A stretch of DNA of 16,740 nucleotides from JBBKWJ01 sp037968895 (GCA_037968895.1 JBBKWJ010000039.1:1-16740); one strand, 5' to 3'; shown: positions 1 to 6,651, numbered from the stretch's first letter. The notes: generated by a model not told the origin, from the sequence alone. A program made the numbers and translations.

Positions 1-168
1 CTGGCGACCCACGAAATGGGCTTTGCCCGCGATGTGGCCGACAAAATCTGCTTTCTCCACGAGGGAGTCGTGCTCGAGGCGTCGCACCCGTCGGTGCTGC
101 TGAGCACCCCGACGCACCCTCGAACACGCCAGTTCCTCGACCGCGTCATCGAAGCTGGCCGCCTCTAA
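1..168 (+). CDS. Amino-acid ABC transporter ATP-binding protein, C-terminal fragment
   Basis: This is the last 55 codons of a gene that begins before the window. The fragment opens with LATHEMGFARDVADKI, which matches the H-loop region (switch histidine in THEM) of polar amino acid importer ATPases of the GlnQ/HisP/ArtP type. It continues with the usual strand (FLHEGVVLEA) and ends in a short helical tail (FLDRVIEAGRL). The protein would sit on the cytoplasmic face of the membrane and power a periplasmic-binding-protein-dependent importer. Walker A, signature and Walker B motifs lie outside the window, so substrate and completeness cannot be judged. It converges on the downstream permease gene with only 17 nt between stop codons. 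Confidence 0.85.
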   Translation: MATHEMGFARDVADKICFLHEGVVLEASHPSVLLSTPTHPRTRQFLDRVIEAGRL

Positions 169-185
169 CTCAGTCGTTCGTCGGC

Positions 186-1112
186 CTAGCGGCGGAGGGG
201 GCGCGGCCGAGAGCCAATCCCAGTTTGGCCAGAAACGACAAGCCCTAGCGCTCCAAGCACAACAACCATCGCCGCGATCTGGATCCCATTAAGCGGCTCG
301 CCAAGGAACACCCACGCGGCGACAGTCGAGATGACCGGTATTAGGAGTGTTGTCGTCGATCCCAACCAGAGCGGGATCTGCTTGATCGACCAGTTCATCA
401 CCGAGTGTCCGAGCACGCCTGCACCCATTGTCAACACGAGGAGCCAGACCCAGCTCGTGGCTGACGGCCAGGCCAACGTTTGCCCAAAGGCAAGCGCAAG
501 CGGGATATTGACAAGACCAGTCCACAACGCGGTTCCGACGGTGTATTCGCTTGAGGTGATCACCGCTTGCGATCGCTTGGAGAAAACAAAGTAGGCCGAC
601 CAAGCGAACAACGCTCCGAAAGCAAGGAGATCACCGGTGGCCGAGGTGTCGTCTGAGCCTGCCCCTCCCAAAATCACAGCAGCAACACCGGCGATTGCGA
701 CGCCGCCGAGCGCCATGTCCCGCCGAGAGACTTTCTCGCCAAACAGCCGCCACGCAACGGTGGCAACGACGATTGGTTGCAGCGCTCCGATCAGCGTTGC
801 GTTCGCGATCGCCGTCAATTTGATTGCCGAGAAGAAGAAGGCAACATCAAGCGAAAGTGCGATCCCGCCCCACATCGACTCGCGCATGACGCGTACGGTG
901 AAGCGTGTGCCACGTGCCCGCATGAAGAGGCCGAGGACGACTCCATAAATGGTGAAGCGATACGCGCCAATCGCGAGTCCGCCCATATCAATGTGCTTGG
1001 CAACCACGCCAGAGACGCCCCACGCCGACACCGCAACGAACGCACCAGTCAGGCCGAAGGCATAGCTCTGCTCTGTACTCAGCTCTGGCGAGTTCTGGGC
1101 GGTGGTCGTCAC
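186..1112 (-). CDS. EamA/DMT-superfamily permease
   Basis: A 308-residue, strongly hydrophobic protein with the ten-helix layout of two tandem EamA repeats (roughly residues 17-150 and 160-297). Typical features are the first-helix segment FVAVSAWGVSGVVAKH, the end of repeat 1 (TLIGALQPIVVATVAW) and the matching end of repeat 2 (STTTLLIPVISTVAAW followed by FLGEPL). Members of this family export or import small metabolites such as amino acids; the substrate cannot be read from sequence. The start is GTG. It is supported by TAGGCT placed 6 nt upstream on the minus strand, suggesting a leaderless transcript. The gene is divergent from the acyltransferase operon and convergent with the ABC fragment. 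Confidence 0.88.
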   Translation of the reverse strand: MTTTAQNSPELSTEQSYAFGLTGAFVAVSAWGVSGVVAKHIDMGGLAIGAYRFTIYGVVLGLFMRARGTRFTVRVMRESMWGGIALSLDVAFFFSAIKLTAIANATLIGALQPIVVATVAWRLFGEKVSRRDMALGGVAIAGVAAVILGGAGSDDTSATGDLLAFGALFAWSAYFVFSKRSQAVITSSEYTVGTALWTGLVNIPLALAFGQTLAWPSATSWVWLLVLTMGAGVLGHSVMNWSIKQIPLWLGSTTTLLIPVISTVAAWVFLGEPLNGIQIAAMVVVLGALGLVVSGQTGIGSRPRPLRR

Positions 1113-1118
1113 CGGTGG

Positions 1119-1124
1119 AGCCTA
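1119..1124 (-). promoter_or_regulatory. Putative -10 element of the EamA permease gene
   Basis: On the minus strand TAGGCT is followed by CCACCG and then directly by the GTG start codon. This TANNNT-N6-start layout places transcription start on or next to the GTG, as in leaderless actinobacterial genes. No clear -35 hexamer is visible. The call rests on the repeated pattern in this window. Confidence 0.5.
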
Positions 1125-1192
1125 CTGGTCGGGTCCTCACTCAATCTCCGGTGTGGCGGAATTGACAGCGGCGCTTGCGGGTTGAACCTCCG

Positions 1193-2236
1193 ATGGCCAA
1201 GTCACTCGAAACGCAAACCGCAGTGTGGAGCAGACGGGCAAAGACGATACCTGCGATGCTGGGTGCGACCGTTGCGGCTTTTCTGCTGGCCCCAGTCCTC
1301 CTGCCCATCGCGGCATTAGTCGACGTTGCCGCCAGGCGGACCGCTCTCCCGACACCGAGGGCCTACCTCTTCGGCCTCCAGTATCTGTTCAACGACTCAG
1401 CAGAGATCGTCCTGGCTCCAGTGTTCTGGGTGCTTGCTGGGTTCGGTCGGCGGCTGGACAAGCCTGCTTCAATCCGACGCCACGAGCGGTTGCAGATGTG
1501 GTCAATCGACATACTGGCGCTTCGGGCCGAGCAACTTCTGCAGCTCACCATTGAAGTCGACGACGAGTCTGCGTCACTCGACCAGCCGGGACCCACGATC
1601 GTTCTCAGTCGACACTGCAATCTCTTTGACGCCTCGCTGCCCTCGTTGCTCTACCAAAATCTCGGTTTCAGCGTTCGGGGCATCATCATGGCGGAGATGT
1701 TGGCCGACCCCGGCTTCGATCTGATCTTTGGCCGTCTCGGGTCAATCTTCATTCCCCGTGACGATGGCCTAGAAGCCAGACGCCAAATTGCAGATCTCGC
1801 CAATGGCCTCGGCCCAACGACAGTCGCCGCGATCTTCCCTGAGGGTCGCCTGTTCACCCCCGCCCGGCTCATTCGAGCCAAGGCGAAGCTTGTCGAGCAA
1901 AACCCAGAGCGAGCGGCTCACCTCGAGCCGCTGACGCACACACTCCCCCCACGCTCCGGCGGGCTATCCGCACTCCTTGCGGGCTCGCCAGCGGCCGACG
2001 TTGTGATCATTCGGCACACAGGCTTGGAAATGTTTCGACCATTCTCTCTAGCGGCCGGCCGCGCGTCGGGTCCCACCACGGTTCGAGTATCGGCTGAACG
2101 CTTCGATCGAGCGACGATCCCGGATGACGAGGCCGGGGAAGCAGCCTGGCTCGACGACAGATGGCTGGCCCTCGACGCATGGATTACGGGCGAGCATTTG
2201 CGTGAACAGAGTGGGAGCGCTCAGATAGTCGGGTGA
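1193..2236 (+). CDS. PlsC-like (1-acylglycerol-3-phosphate) acyltransferase family protein
   Basis: A 347-residue protein from ATG 1193; an in-frame TTG at 1175 would add six residues. An N-terminal hydrophobic segment (about 20-45) suggests membrane attachment. The acyltransferase core is visible: SRHCNLFD holds the catalytic HX4D motif (His141, Asp146), GSIFIPRD (183-190) is the substrate-binding block, and FPEGRL (215-220) is the third family motif. The family transfers acyl groups from acyl-CoA or acyl-ACP to lysophospholipids or related acceptors. It is longer than a minimal PlsC, with extra sequence at both ends. The downstream DUF35 gene begins inside its stop codon (GTGA), so the product may work with the DUF35/thiolase pair in lipid or acyl-CoA metabolism; that link is inference. 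Neither start has a good ribosome-binding site, so the start is uncertain. Confidence 0.8.
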   Translation: MAKSLETQTAVWSRRAKTIPAMLGATVAAFLLAPVLLPIAALVDVAARRTALPTPRAYLFGLQYLFNDSAEIVLAPVFWVLAGFGRRLDKPASIRRHERLQMWSIDILALRAEQLLQLTIEVDDESASLDQPGPTIVLSRHCNLFDASLPSLLYQNLGFSVRGIIMAEMLADPGFDLIFGRLGSIFIPRDDGLEARRQIADLANGLGPTTVAAIFPEGRLFTPARLIRAKAKLVEQNPERAAHLEPLTHTLPPRSGGLSALLAGSPAADVVIIRHTGLEMFRPFSLAAGRASGPTTVRVSAERFDRATIPDDEAGEAAWLDDRWLALDAWITGEHLREQSGSAQIVG

Positions 2237-2646
2237 CTCGCCAACGACCGCTCCCCGAGCCGACGCCGGAGACCGCCCATTTCTGGGCCGGAACCCGCGA
2301 CGGCAACTTGCTCCTCCAACGCTGTGCCGAATGCGCTGACGCGTACTTTCCACCTCGACCGTTCTGCCCTTCGTGTGGGTCGCGATCGGTTGAGGTCTTC
2401 GCCGCATCTGGCATGGCGACGTTGTATAGCTACGTCATCAACCAACGACCGCCTGCCGGTTTCGACGAGCCGGTCGCAATCGCTGTCGTCGAGTTGGAAG
2501 AGGGGCCACGAATGATGACCAACATCGTCGACTGTGAACAAACCGAGGAAGCCTTGATGCTCGACATGCCGCTTGAGGTCACTTTCGAGAAACAAGACGA
2601 GGACATCACCCTTGCGCTCTTCCGACCAGCACGGAGCGCATCATGA
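2233..2646 (+). CDS. DUF35 zinc-ribbon/OB-fold protein, partner of the downstream thiolase
   Basis: A 137-residue protein starting at GTG within the GTGA overlap with the acyltransferase. It has the order expected of DUF35 proteins: a short N-terminal helix (ETAHFWAGTRDGNLLLQRC), a rubredoxin-like zinc ribbon with Cys31, Cys34, Cys45 and Cys48 (CAEC and CPSC), and an OB-fold domain from about residue 58 (GMATLYSYVINQRP, then EPVAIAVVELEEG). Such proteins form stable complexes with thiolase-fold enzymes; known cases include the ChsH2 DUF35 domain with the aldolase Ltp2, and archaeal thiolase/HMG-CoA synthase complexes. The next gene, overlapping by ATGA, encodes a thiolase-fold protein, so a complex is very likely. 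The acyl-CoA substrate is unknown. Confidence 0.88.
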   Translation: MTRQRPLPEPTPETAHFWAGTRDGNLLLQRCAECADAYFPPRPFCPSCGSRSVEVFAASGMATLYSYVINQRPPAGFDEPVAIAVVELEEGPRMMTNIVDCEQTEEALMLDMPLEVTFEKQDEDITLALFRPARSAS

Positions 2647-3776
2647 AGCCACGTTCAATCGCCGTAGTTGGTGCCGCCGAAACAACGAATCTCGGCACTA
2701 TCCCCGACCAGTCGGTAATTGGCCTTCACGCCGACGCGGCCCTCAACGCGATGGCCGACGCTGGACTTAAGCCGTCAGACATCGATGGCGTTGCCACTGC
2801 AGGAATTAGCCCAACCGACATTGTGCACTACCTCGGTATCAACCCGACGTGGGTCGATGGCACATCCGTCGGCGGATGCTCGTTCATGCTCCACGTCAGA
2901 CACGCCGCTGCCGCAATTGCCGCTGGGCATGCCACAACAATTTTGATTACGCATGCCGAGAGCGGACGTTCGCGTATTGGGGCTGGCCGCTGGGCCTCAG
3001 ATCCGTCATCACTCTCGGGGCAGTTCGAGAGCCCCTTCGGCGTCACCGGCCCTCCCACCCGCTTTACAATTCCGTGGCTTCGCTACGCTAAGCAATACGG
3101 AGTGCCAATCGAGAAGCTGGCCAATGTTGCGGTGGTGCAGCGCCAGTGGGCTGGCCTCAACCCCAGAGCAAAGTTTCGTGATCCAATCACACTCGACGAC
3201 GTGCTCGACGCCACCATGATCGCGACTCCGTTCACCAAGCTGATGTGCTGCCTCGTCACCGATGGCGGCGGCGCGTTAATTCTGACCACGGCCGAGCGAG
3301 CCGCAGATTTCCCTCAACCCCCCGTCTACGTGATGGGTACGGGCGAAAGCGTCGAAACCCCAATGATCTCGCAAATGGAAGATTTCACGAGTTCGCGAGC
3401 GTTCCGCGTTGCGGGAGCGTCGGCCTTTGCCGAAGCCGGAATCACTACCGACGATGTCGATCACCTCATGATCTATGATGCGTTCGCTCACCTGCCGATC
3501 TACGGCCTCGAAGACCTAGGCTTCGTCGGCCGAGGCGAAGGCGCCGACTTCATTTGGGAGCGAAACACTGCGATCGGGGGGTCGCTCCCGCTCAACACCA
3601 ACGGCGGCGGCCTGTCCTATATGCACTCAGGCATGTACGGCATGTACGCGATGCAAGAGAGCGTGCGCCAGGTGAGAGGCATCGCGGCAGCTCAGGTTGC
3701 CGATGTCGAGATCTCCGTAGCTCATGGCGTCGGCGGCATGTTTGGCGCCAGCGGCACCATCATCTTCTCTCGCTAG
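2643..3776 (+). CDS. Thiolase-superfamily (SCP-x/Ltp-like) protein, noncanonical active site
   Basis: A 377-residue thiolase-fold protein starting at ATG in the ATGA overlap with the DUF35 gene. The N-terminal half carries DIDGVATAGISPTD and GGCSFMLHVRHAAAAIAAG, where Cys79 falls at the usual nucleophile position. The C-terminal half departs from degradative thiolases: the usual GHPxGATG loop reads NTNGGGLSYMHSGMYGMY (His328 and Tyr326 present), and the C-terminal CxGGG motif reads AHGVGGMFG, with His361 where cysteine is expected. SCP-x/lipid-transfer-type homologues paired with DUF35 proteins include retro-aldolases as well as thiolases. I call the superfamily confidently but not the reaction. 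It ends 10 nt from the convergent nucleoside hydrolase. Confidence 0.87.
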   Translation: MKPRSIAVVGAAETTNLGTIPDQSVIGLHADAALNAMADAGLKPSDIDGVATAGISPTDIVHYLGINPTWVDGTSVGGCSFMLHVRHAAAAIAAGHATTILITHAESGRSRIGAGRWASDPSSLSGQFESPFGVTGPPTRFTIPWLRYAKQYGVPIEKLANVAVVQRQWAGLNPRAKFRDPITLDDVLDATMIATPFTKLMCCLVTDGGGALILTTAERAADFPQPPVYVMGTGESVETPMISQMEDFTSSRAFRVAGASAFAEAGITTDDVDHLMIYDAFAHLPIYGLEDLGFVGRGEGADFIWERNTAIGGSLPLNTNGGGLSYMHSGMYGMYAMQESVRQVRGIAAAQVADVEISVAHGVGGMFGASGTIIFSR

Positions 3777-3786
3777 TCAGTTCTTG

Positions 3787-4743
3787 TTAGGTGCTGCGGG
3801 TCAGACGTTCTTCGACGAGCGCCTGCACCCTGGCACTATCAACCTCAGTGCACACATCTACAACTGGCCTCCCCTGCCACGCCTTCGGTACCGACTCATC
3901 GGTGTTGCCGATGTTTGGCCAGGTCTTGCCCCTGCTGAAGCTCTCAGTTTCAACCCGAAGCGACCACTGCTTGGTGACAAACGCACTCGGCTCAAGCAGA
4001 TACGCAACGGCTGAAGGGTCGTGAACGTAGATGCCGTCGATTCCATTCGTCTCCGCGAAGAACGAGTGGTAGAGCGGCAGTGCCTTGCTGAGCAGCAGCG
4101 ATGTGGCGGTGCCGGCCGAGACGATTCGACCGAGCGCCTGGCCTGACAGATTGACCTGGTGTGTCACATCGAGCCCGACCATGGCAATCTTCCAGCCAGC
4201 ACCAAACACGATGTCGGCCGCCTCGGGGTCATTGTTGATGTTGGCTTCGGCAACCGGGGTCGCATTGCCAGGCACCAATGCGTTTCCACCCATTACGACG
4301 ACCTCGTCGACAAGATCAACCAGATCTGGGTGGGCTTGCAACGCAAGGGCAAGGTTGGTTAGGGGGCCAACGGCCAAGAGCGTAATTTCACCCGGCGCGG
4401 CGAGAGCAGTGGAGTAGATGAAGTCGGGTGCTGATGACTCAATCGTTTTTCGTGTGCTCGGCTCAACGCCGCCATTACCAAGACCGTCAGCACCGTGCAC
4501 TTGAGGCACAGGTCCTAGGTAGTTCGTAGCGATCGGATGATCGGCGCCTCTGGCTACAGGGATGTCTGGCCGTCCCGCAGCATCAAGCAGAGTCAGGGCA
4601 TTCCCTGTCGTGACCTCGGTTGCGGCATTGCCAAAGATGGTGGTCAAACCGACGATCTCCAGCTCCGGGCTGGCGAGTGCCATGAAGAGTGCCATGGCAT
4701 CATCGACGCCAGGATCAGTGTCGAGAATGATCTTTCGTGTCAT
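3787..4743 (-). CDS. Nucleoside hydrolase (IunH/RihA-C family)
   Basis: A 318-residue cytoplasmic enzyme predicted to hydrolyse the N-glycosidic bond of ribonucleosides, giving ribose and a free base. The N-terminus carries the family calcium/ribose-binding signature DTDPGVDD, with Asp10, Asp14 and Asp15. The central metal/substrate motif NINNDPEAADIVF and the C-terminal HDPSA motif are also present, so all expected catalytic regions are intact and the length is normal. Base preference (purine or pyrimidine) cannot be decided. The ATG start overlaps the stop of a five-codon mini-ORF and has a GGAG eight nt upstream (4755-4752). The gene follows a small membrane-protein gene on the same strand. 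DeoD at the window end is another nucleoside salvage enzyme. Confidence 0.92.
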   Translation of the reverse strand: MTRKIILDTDPGVDDAMALFMALASPELEIVGLTTIFGNAATEVTTGNALTLLDAAGRPDIPVARGADHPIATNYLGPVPQVHGADGLGNGGVEPSTRKTIESSAPDFIYSTALAAPGEITLLAVGPLTNLALALQAHPDLVDLVDEVVVMGGNALVPGNATPVAEANINNDPEAADIVFGAGWKIAMVGLDVTHQVNLSGQALGRIVSAGTATSLLLSKALPLYHSFFAETNGIDGIYVHDPSAVAYLLEPSAFVTKQWSLRVETESFSRGKTWPNIGNTDESVPKAWQGRPVVDVCTEVDSARVQALVEERLTRST

Positions 4744-4757
4744 GTGGGCTGCTCCAT
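4740..4757 (-). other. Possible five-codon leader ORF overlapping the nucleoside hydrolase start
   Basis: On the minus strand an ATG at 4757 opens a five-codon ORF (MEQPT, then TGA) whose stop overlaps the nucleoside hydrolase ATG as ATGA. The ATG lies exactly 6 nt after TACGGT, the spacing seen for leaderless genes in this window. Translation of it could bring ribosomes to the hydrolase start. The same bases hold a GGAG that could be an ordinary ribosome-binding site, so the mini-ORF may be incidental. Confidence 0.35.
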
Positions 4758-4763
4758 TTTGGC

Positions 4764-4769
4764 ACCGTA
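4764..4769 (-). promoter_or_regulatory. Putative -10 element before the nucleoside hydrolase
   Basis: TACGGT on the minus strand lies 6 nt before the mini-ORF ATG and 20 nt before the hydrolase ATG. The identical hexamer precedes the ACT-domain gene. It would give the hydrolase its own promoter with a leader of about 14 nt, besides any read-through from the small membrane-protein gene. Confidence 0.45.
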
Positions 4770-4790
4770 CCAGGCGTCCAGGAGCGGTGA

Positions 4791-5003
4791 TTATTGGAAG
4801 CGGCGGGTTGAGATTGAAGACGCCTGAAAGAGAAGGGCGTAGTACGCGCCGACAAGGCCACAGACAGCGACTCGGAACATGGCCGAGATCGACTCGCCCT
4901 CAATCATTGCTTGCGCCGTCCACCAGGTGCCGCCAATGACGGTGGCCACTAGACCGATGACGGCAATCCATGCCCCAAACGACAGGTTTCGGTTTCTCAA
5001 CAT
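4791..5003 (-). CDS. Small two-helix membrane protein, unknown function
   Basis: A 70-residue hypothetical protein. It has two predicted membrane segments, about residues 9-28 (FGAWIAVIGLVATVIGGTWW) and 41-60 (AMFRVAVCGLVGAYYALLFQ), joined by a short acidic linker, with a basic tail (STRRF). I do not recognise a family. The hydrophobic pattern and its place between two same-strand genes (47 nt before the nucleoside hydrolase, 122 nt after the ACT-domain gene) favour a real gene. The ribosome-binding site is weak: a GGGAGA about 12 nt upstream and a purine-rich GAGAGAG nearer the ATG. TAGTCT at 5046-5041 could serve as a -10 with a leader of about 30 nt. Confidence 0.6.
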   Translation of the reverse strand: MLRNRNLSFGAWIAVIGLVATVIGGTWWTAQAMIEGESISAMFRVAVCGLVGAYYALLFQASSISTRRFQ

Positions 5004-5093
5004 GCTCTCTCATCTCCCACGCGATCACGCTCGCAGTGTCAGACTACGAGGGGACCGGTGGCAGGCTGGAGAGGAGAACTACCTTCAGACGGC

Positions 5094-5110
5094 GGGTAAA
5101 ACCACTACCC
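5094..5110. other. Weak inverted repeat downstream of the ACT-domain gene
   Basis: GGGTA and TACCC are separated by 7 nt, just past the stop of the minus-strand ACT-domain gene. The five-pair stem has no T-run after it on either strand, so it is at best a poor terminator or transcript-end stabiliser. The rest of 5004-5125 holds nothing else I can support except the possible TAGTCT -10 element. Confidence 0.25.
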
Positions 5111-5125
5111 AACCGTGCGATCAGT

Positions 5126-5644
5126 TCACTCGAATTCGATCTCTACCATGAGGTCGTTGGCGATTGCTTCAAGCGCAGTCTCTAGTTCGACGGGCGAAAT
5201 CAGATCTGGCACGAATAACGATGCGGTCGCTCCGAACAACACGAAGCCGCCCATTGGAGCAGGCCCTGTGTCGGTCTCAAGCTCCTCGATACTCACTCCG
5301 AGCGACGCGAACACAGCGGCCACATCGTGCAGCAAACCGGGATGGTCTTGCCCGGTCAGCGTCAGTGACGCCGAGTATCCACCGAGCCTCGGCGCAGTCG
5401 ATGGCGACACTCGCTCGATGGTCAGCTCCAACGCGGCGCTAGTCGACACGGTGGACAAGTCGTCGACGAGCGCATCGGCTGCGGACTCGCTGACGGTTAC
5501 TTCAACGATGCCAGCGAACTTGCCTGCAATTCTCGACATACTCGAGCGTTCCCAGCTTGCGCCATGCCGCGCCACAGATTCAGAAACTAGGGCGACGATG
5601 CCGGGCTTATCGTCGCCGAGCAGTGTGATCACAAGTGTCGTCAT
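5126..5644 (-). CDS. Tandem ACT-domain protein, GcvR-like
   Basis: A 172-residue protein made of two ACT domains. The first (about 3-70) begins with TLVITLLGDDKPGIVALVSE; the second (about 87-165) has SLTLTGQDHPGLLHDVAAVF. The D-x-PG turn in each is the ligand-binding loop of ACT domains that sense amino acids. Its size and double-domain form resemble the glycine cleavage regulator GcvR and related PF13740-type proteins, which act through protein contacts rather than by binding DNA. The open frame extends upstream to 5734, but I chose ATG 5644 because the ACT fold starts immediately there, TACGGT lies 6 nt upstream, and the longer form would run into the PadR operator. No gcv gene is nearby, so the target is unknown. 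Confidence 0.82.
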   Translation of the reverse strand: MTTLVITLLGDDKPGIVALVSESVARHGASWERSSMSRIAGKFAGIVEVTVSESAADALVDDLSTVSTSAALELTIERVSPSTAPRLGGYSASLTLTGQDHPGLLHDVAAVFASLGVSIEELETDTGPAPMGGFVLFGATASLFVPDLISPVELETALEAIANDLMVEIEFE

Positions 5645-5650
5645 GGCGAC

Positions 5651-5656
5651 ACCGTA
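5651..5656 (-). promoter_or_regulatory. Putative -10 element of the ACT-domain gene
   Basis: TACGGT on the minus strand, then GTCGCC, then the ATG at 5644. The TANNNT-N6-ATG layout supports a leaderless transcript and the shorter start. No convincing -35 is seen. Confidence 0.5.
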
Positions 5657-5705
5657 CCCCATGGCGTCAATCCCATCCGAAGCGCCAGACGACGCAATGT
5701 CTGAC

Positions 5706-5737
5706 ACACTGCAAGAGACAGTGTTGACAAACACTGT
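5706..5737. promoter_or_regulatory. Operator cluster of three alternating half-sites upstream of padR
   Basis: The element ACACTG or its reverse complement CAGTGT occurs three times: 5706-5711, 5719-5724 and 5731-5736, with centres 13 and 12 bp apart and alternating orientation. The right pair forms a perfect 8-bp inverted repeat, ACAGTGTT and AACACTGT, around GACA (5718-5737). The left pair is a 6-bp repeat with a 7-nt spacer. The cluster covers the -35 hexamer of the PadR gene, so a bound dimer should block RNA polymerase. Autoregulation by PadR is the natural reading; binding itself is inferred. Confidence 0.75.
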
Positions 5738-5751
5738 AAGTTACATATAAT
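5724..5751 (+). promoter_or_regulatory. Consensus housekeeping-sigma promoter of the padR operon
   Basis: A perfect TTGACA (5724-5729) and a perfect TATAAT (5746-5751) are separated by 16 bp. Transcription would begin at about 5758-5759, at or one base before ATG 5759, giving a leaderless mRNA. Both hexamers matching consensus is rare and implies strong basal activity held down by a repressor, which fits the overlapping operator. Confidence 0.8.
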
Positions 5752-5758
5752 GATCACT

Positions 5759-6172
5759 ATGCCAAGACCACATGGCCCGCGAGGGCACCACGGCCCCCGC
5801 CGCAGACACCACAGTCGCAACCGTCACGACGACGGCACGTGGGAAGTCAACGCTCGCATCGAGCGCTTCGTCGAACCCGCAGTGCTTCTCGTACTTCGAG
5901 ACACCGCTTCGTACGGCTACGACCTTGGTGCCGAGGTTGAAAACATCGTTGGCGACCGAGTCGACAACGGGAATCTCTACCGACTCCTTCGGGGGTTGGA
6001 GGAGGACGGTCTCGTGGCATCCGAGTGGCGCAAGGACCTACCTGGCCGCTCGAAACGGACCTATCAACTCACCGACGAGGGTCGCGCAGTCCTCGACGGT
6101 TGGTCGACAGCACTCCATCAGGTGTCGTCAGACATCACTGCATTCCTTGCCCGATTCGAGGGCGACGAATGA
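5759..6172 (+). CDS. PadR-family transcriptional repressor with His/Arg-rich N-terminus
   Basis: A 137-residue regulator. The winged-helix domain spans about residues 36-115. It shows the PadR features FVEPAVLLVLRDTASYGYDL (helix 1 to the SYGYDL turn), the recognition region GNLYRLLRGLEEDGLV and the wing with YQLTDEGRAVLDGW. A short C-terminal helix should mediate dimerisation. The first 25 residues are unusual: MPRPHGPRGHHGPRRRHH and following residues include six histidines and eight arginines, which could bind metal or DNA. An ATG at 5750 lies inside the TATAAT box and cannot be on the transcript, so ATG 5759 is chosen; the mRNA looks leaderless. The gene overlaps the next by ATGA and probably represses its own operon. 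The inducer is unknown. Confidence 0.88.
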   Translation: MPRPHGPRGHHGPRRRHHSRNRHDDGTWEVNARIERFVEPAVLLVLRDTASYGYDLGAEVENIVGDRVDNGNLYRLLRGLEEDGLVASEWRKDLPGRSKRTYQLTDEGRAVLDGWSTALHQVSSDITAFLARFEGDE

Positions 6173-6594
6173 CAAATCAACTACCAAACCTCGCCGCCAT
6201 TTCGGCGGCACTCACACAGAAACTTGAGCACTACATGAGCAACGACTCACAAGAAATCCACATCCACCATCACATCCACGGCGGCCCTCGGGGCCGCAGC
6301 GACGGCGAGTCCGGGAAACGCCGCGGCAGAGGGCCAGGCAGTCGGCGTTCGGGCGGGCCTGGCCCCGGCGGCCATCGCGCTCGCCATATGGCGCGCCATT
6401 CAATGATCCGGGCCTTCGGTGCCGTGCGTCGCGGCGGCGAGATCTCCGCTGACGAGTTCAGTGATCTACAAGAGGTCCAACGAGACCTCGAGCAGAGGCT
6501 CGCTGACCTTTCCGATCTCATCGAAACCATCGAACGCCAAGGGCTCGTTACACCTCAGGCCGACGAAGACAGCACACCCGAAACTGACGCATAG
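6169..6594 (+). CDS. His-run, Arg/Gly-rich, coiled-coil protein co-expressed with PadR
   Basis: A 141-residue protein I do not recognise. It starts at ATG in the ATGA overlap with padR; a second in-frame ATG at 6235 is possible. Four parts can be seen: an N-terminal helix (1-24), a histidine run EIHIHHHIHGG (29-39), a low-complexity Arg/Gly/Pro region (40-72) with many RG and GP steps, and a hydrophilic C-terminal helix (about 92-124, FSDLQEVQRDLEQRLADLSD) likely to form a coiled coil. It has no signal peptide or membrane segment, so it should be cytoplasmic. The histidine and RG content echoes the N-terminus of PadR next door, suggesting a shared ligand (metal or nucleic acid) or direct contact. 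Function is unknown. Confidence 0.75.
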   Translation: MTNQLPNLAAISAALTQKLEHYMSNDSQEIHIHHHIHGGPRGRSDGESGKRRGRGPGSRRSGGPGPGGHRARHMARHSMIRAFGAVRRGGEISADEFSDLQEVQRDLEQRLADLSDLIETIERQGLVTPQADEDSTPETDA

Positions 6595-6651
6595 CCTGTC
6601 GCCACGAAGCGCATGGGACCACTCGGACTAGAGCCGAAGGCAGTAGTTCGC

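Noticed and set aside
2221..2595. 124-codon minus-strand open frame opposite the DUF35 gene
   Set aside because: The plus-strand DUF35 protein has all four zinc cysteines and overlapping starts and stops; the antisense frame has no features.
5645..5734. Longer N-terminus for the ACT-domain protein
   Set aside because: The added 30 residues resemble no ACT sequence and would reach into the padR operator. TACGGT-N6-ATG supports 5644.
5115..5750. 211-codon open frame on the plus strand opposite the ACT-domain gene
   Set aside because: Serine-rich translation with no motif, antisense to a clear tandem ACT protein; a high-GC shadow frame.
5750..5758. ATG 5750 as padR start
   Set aside because: It overlaps the TATAAT box, so it cannot be within a transcript starting from that promoter.
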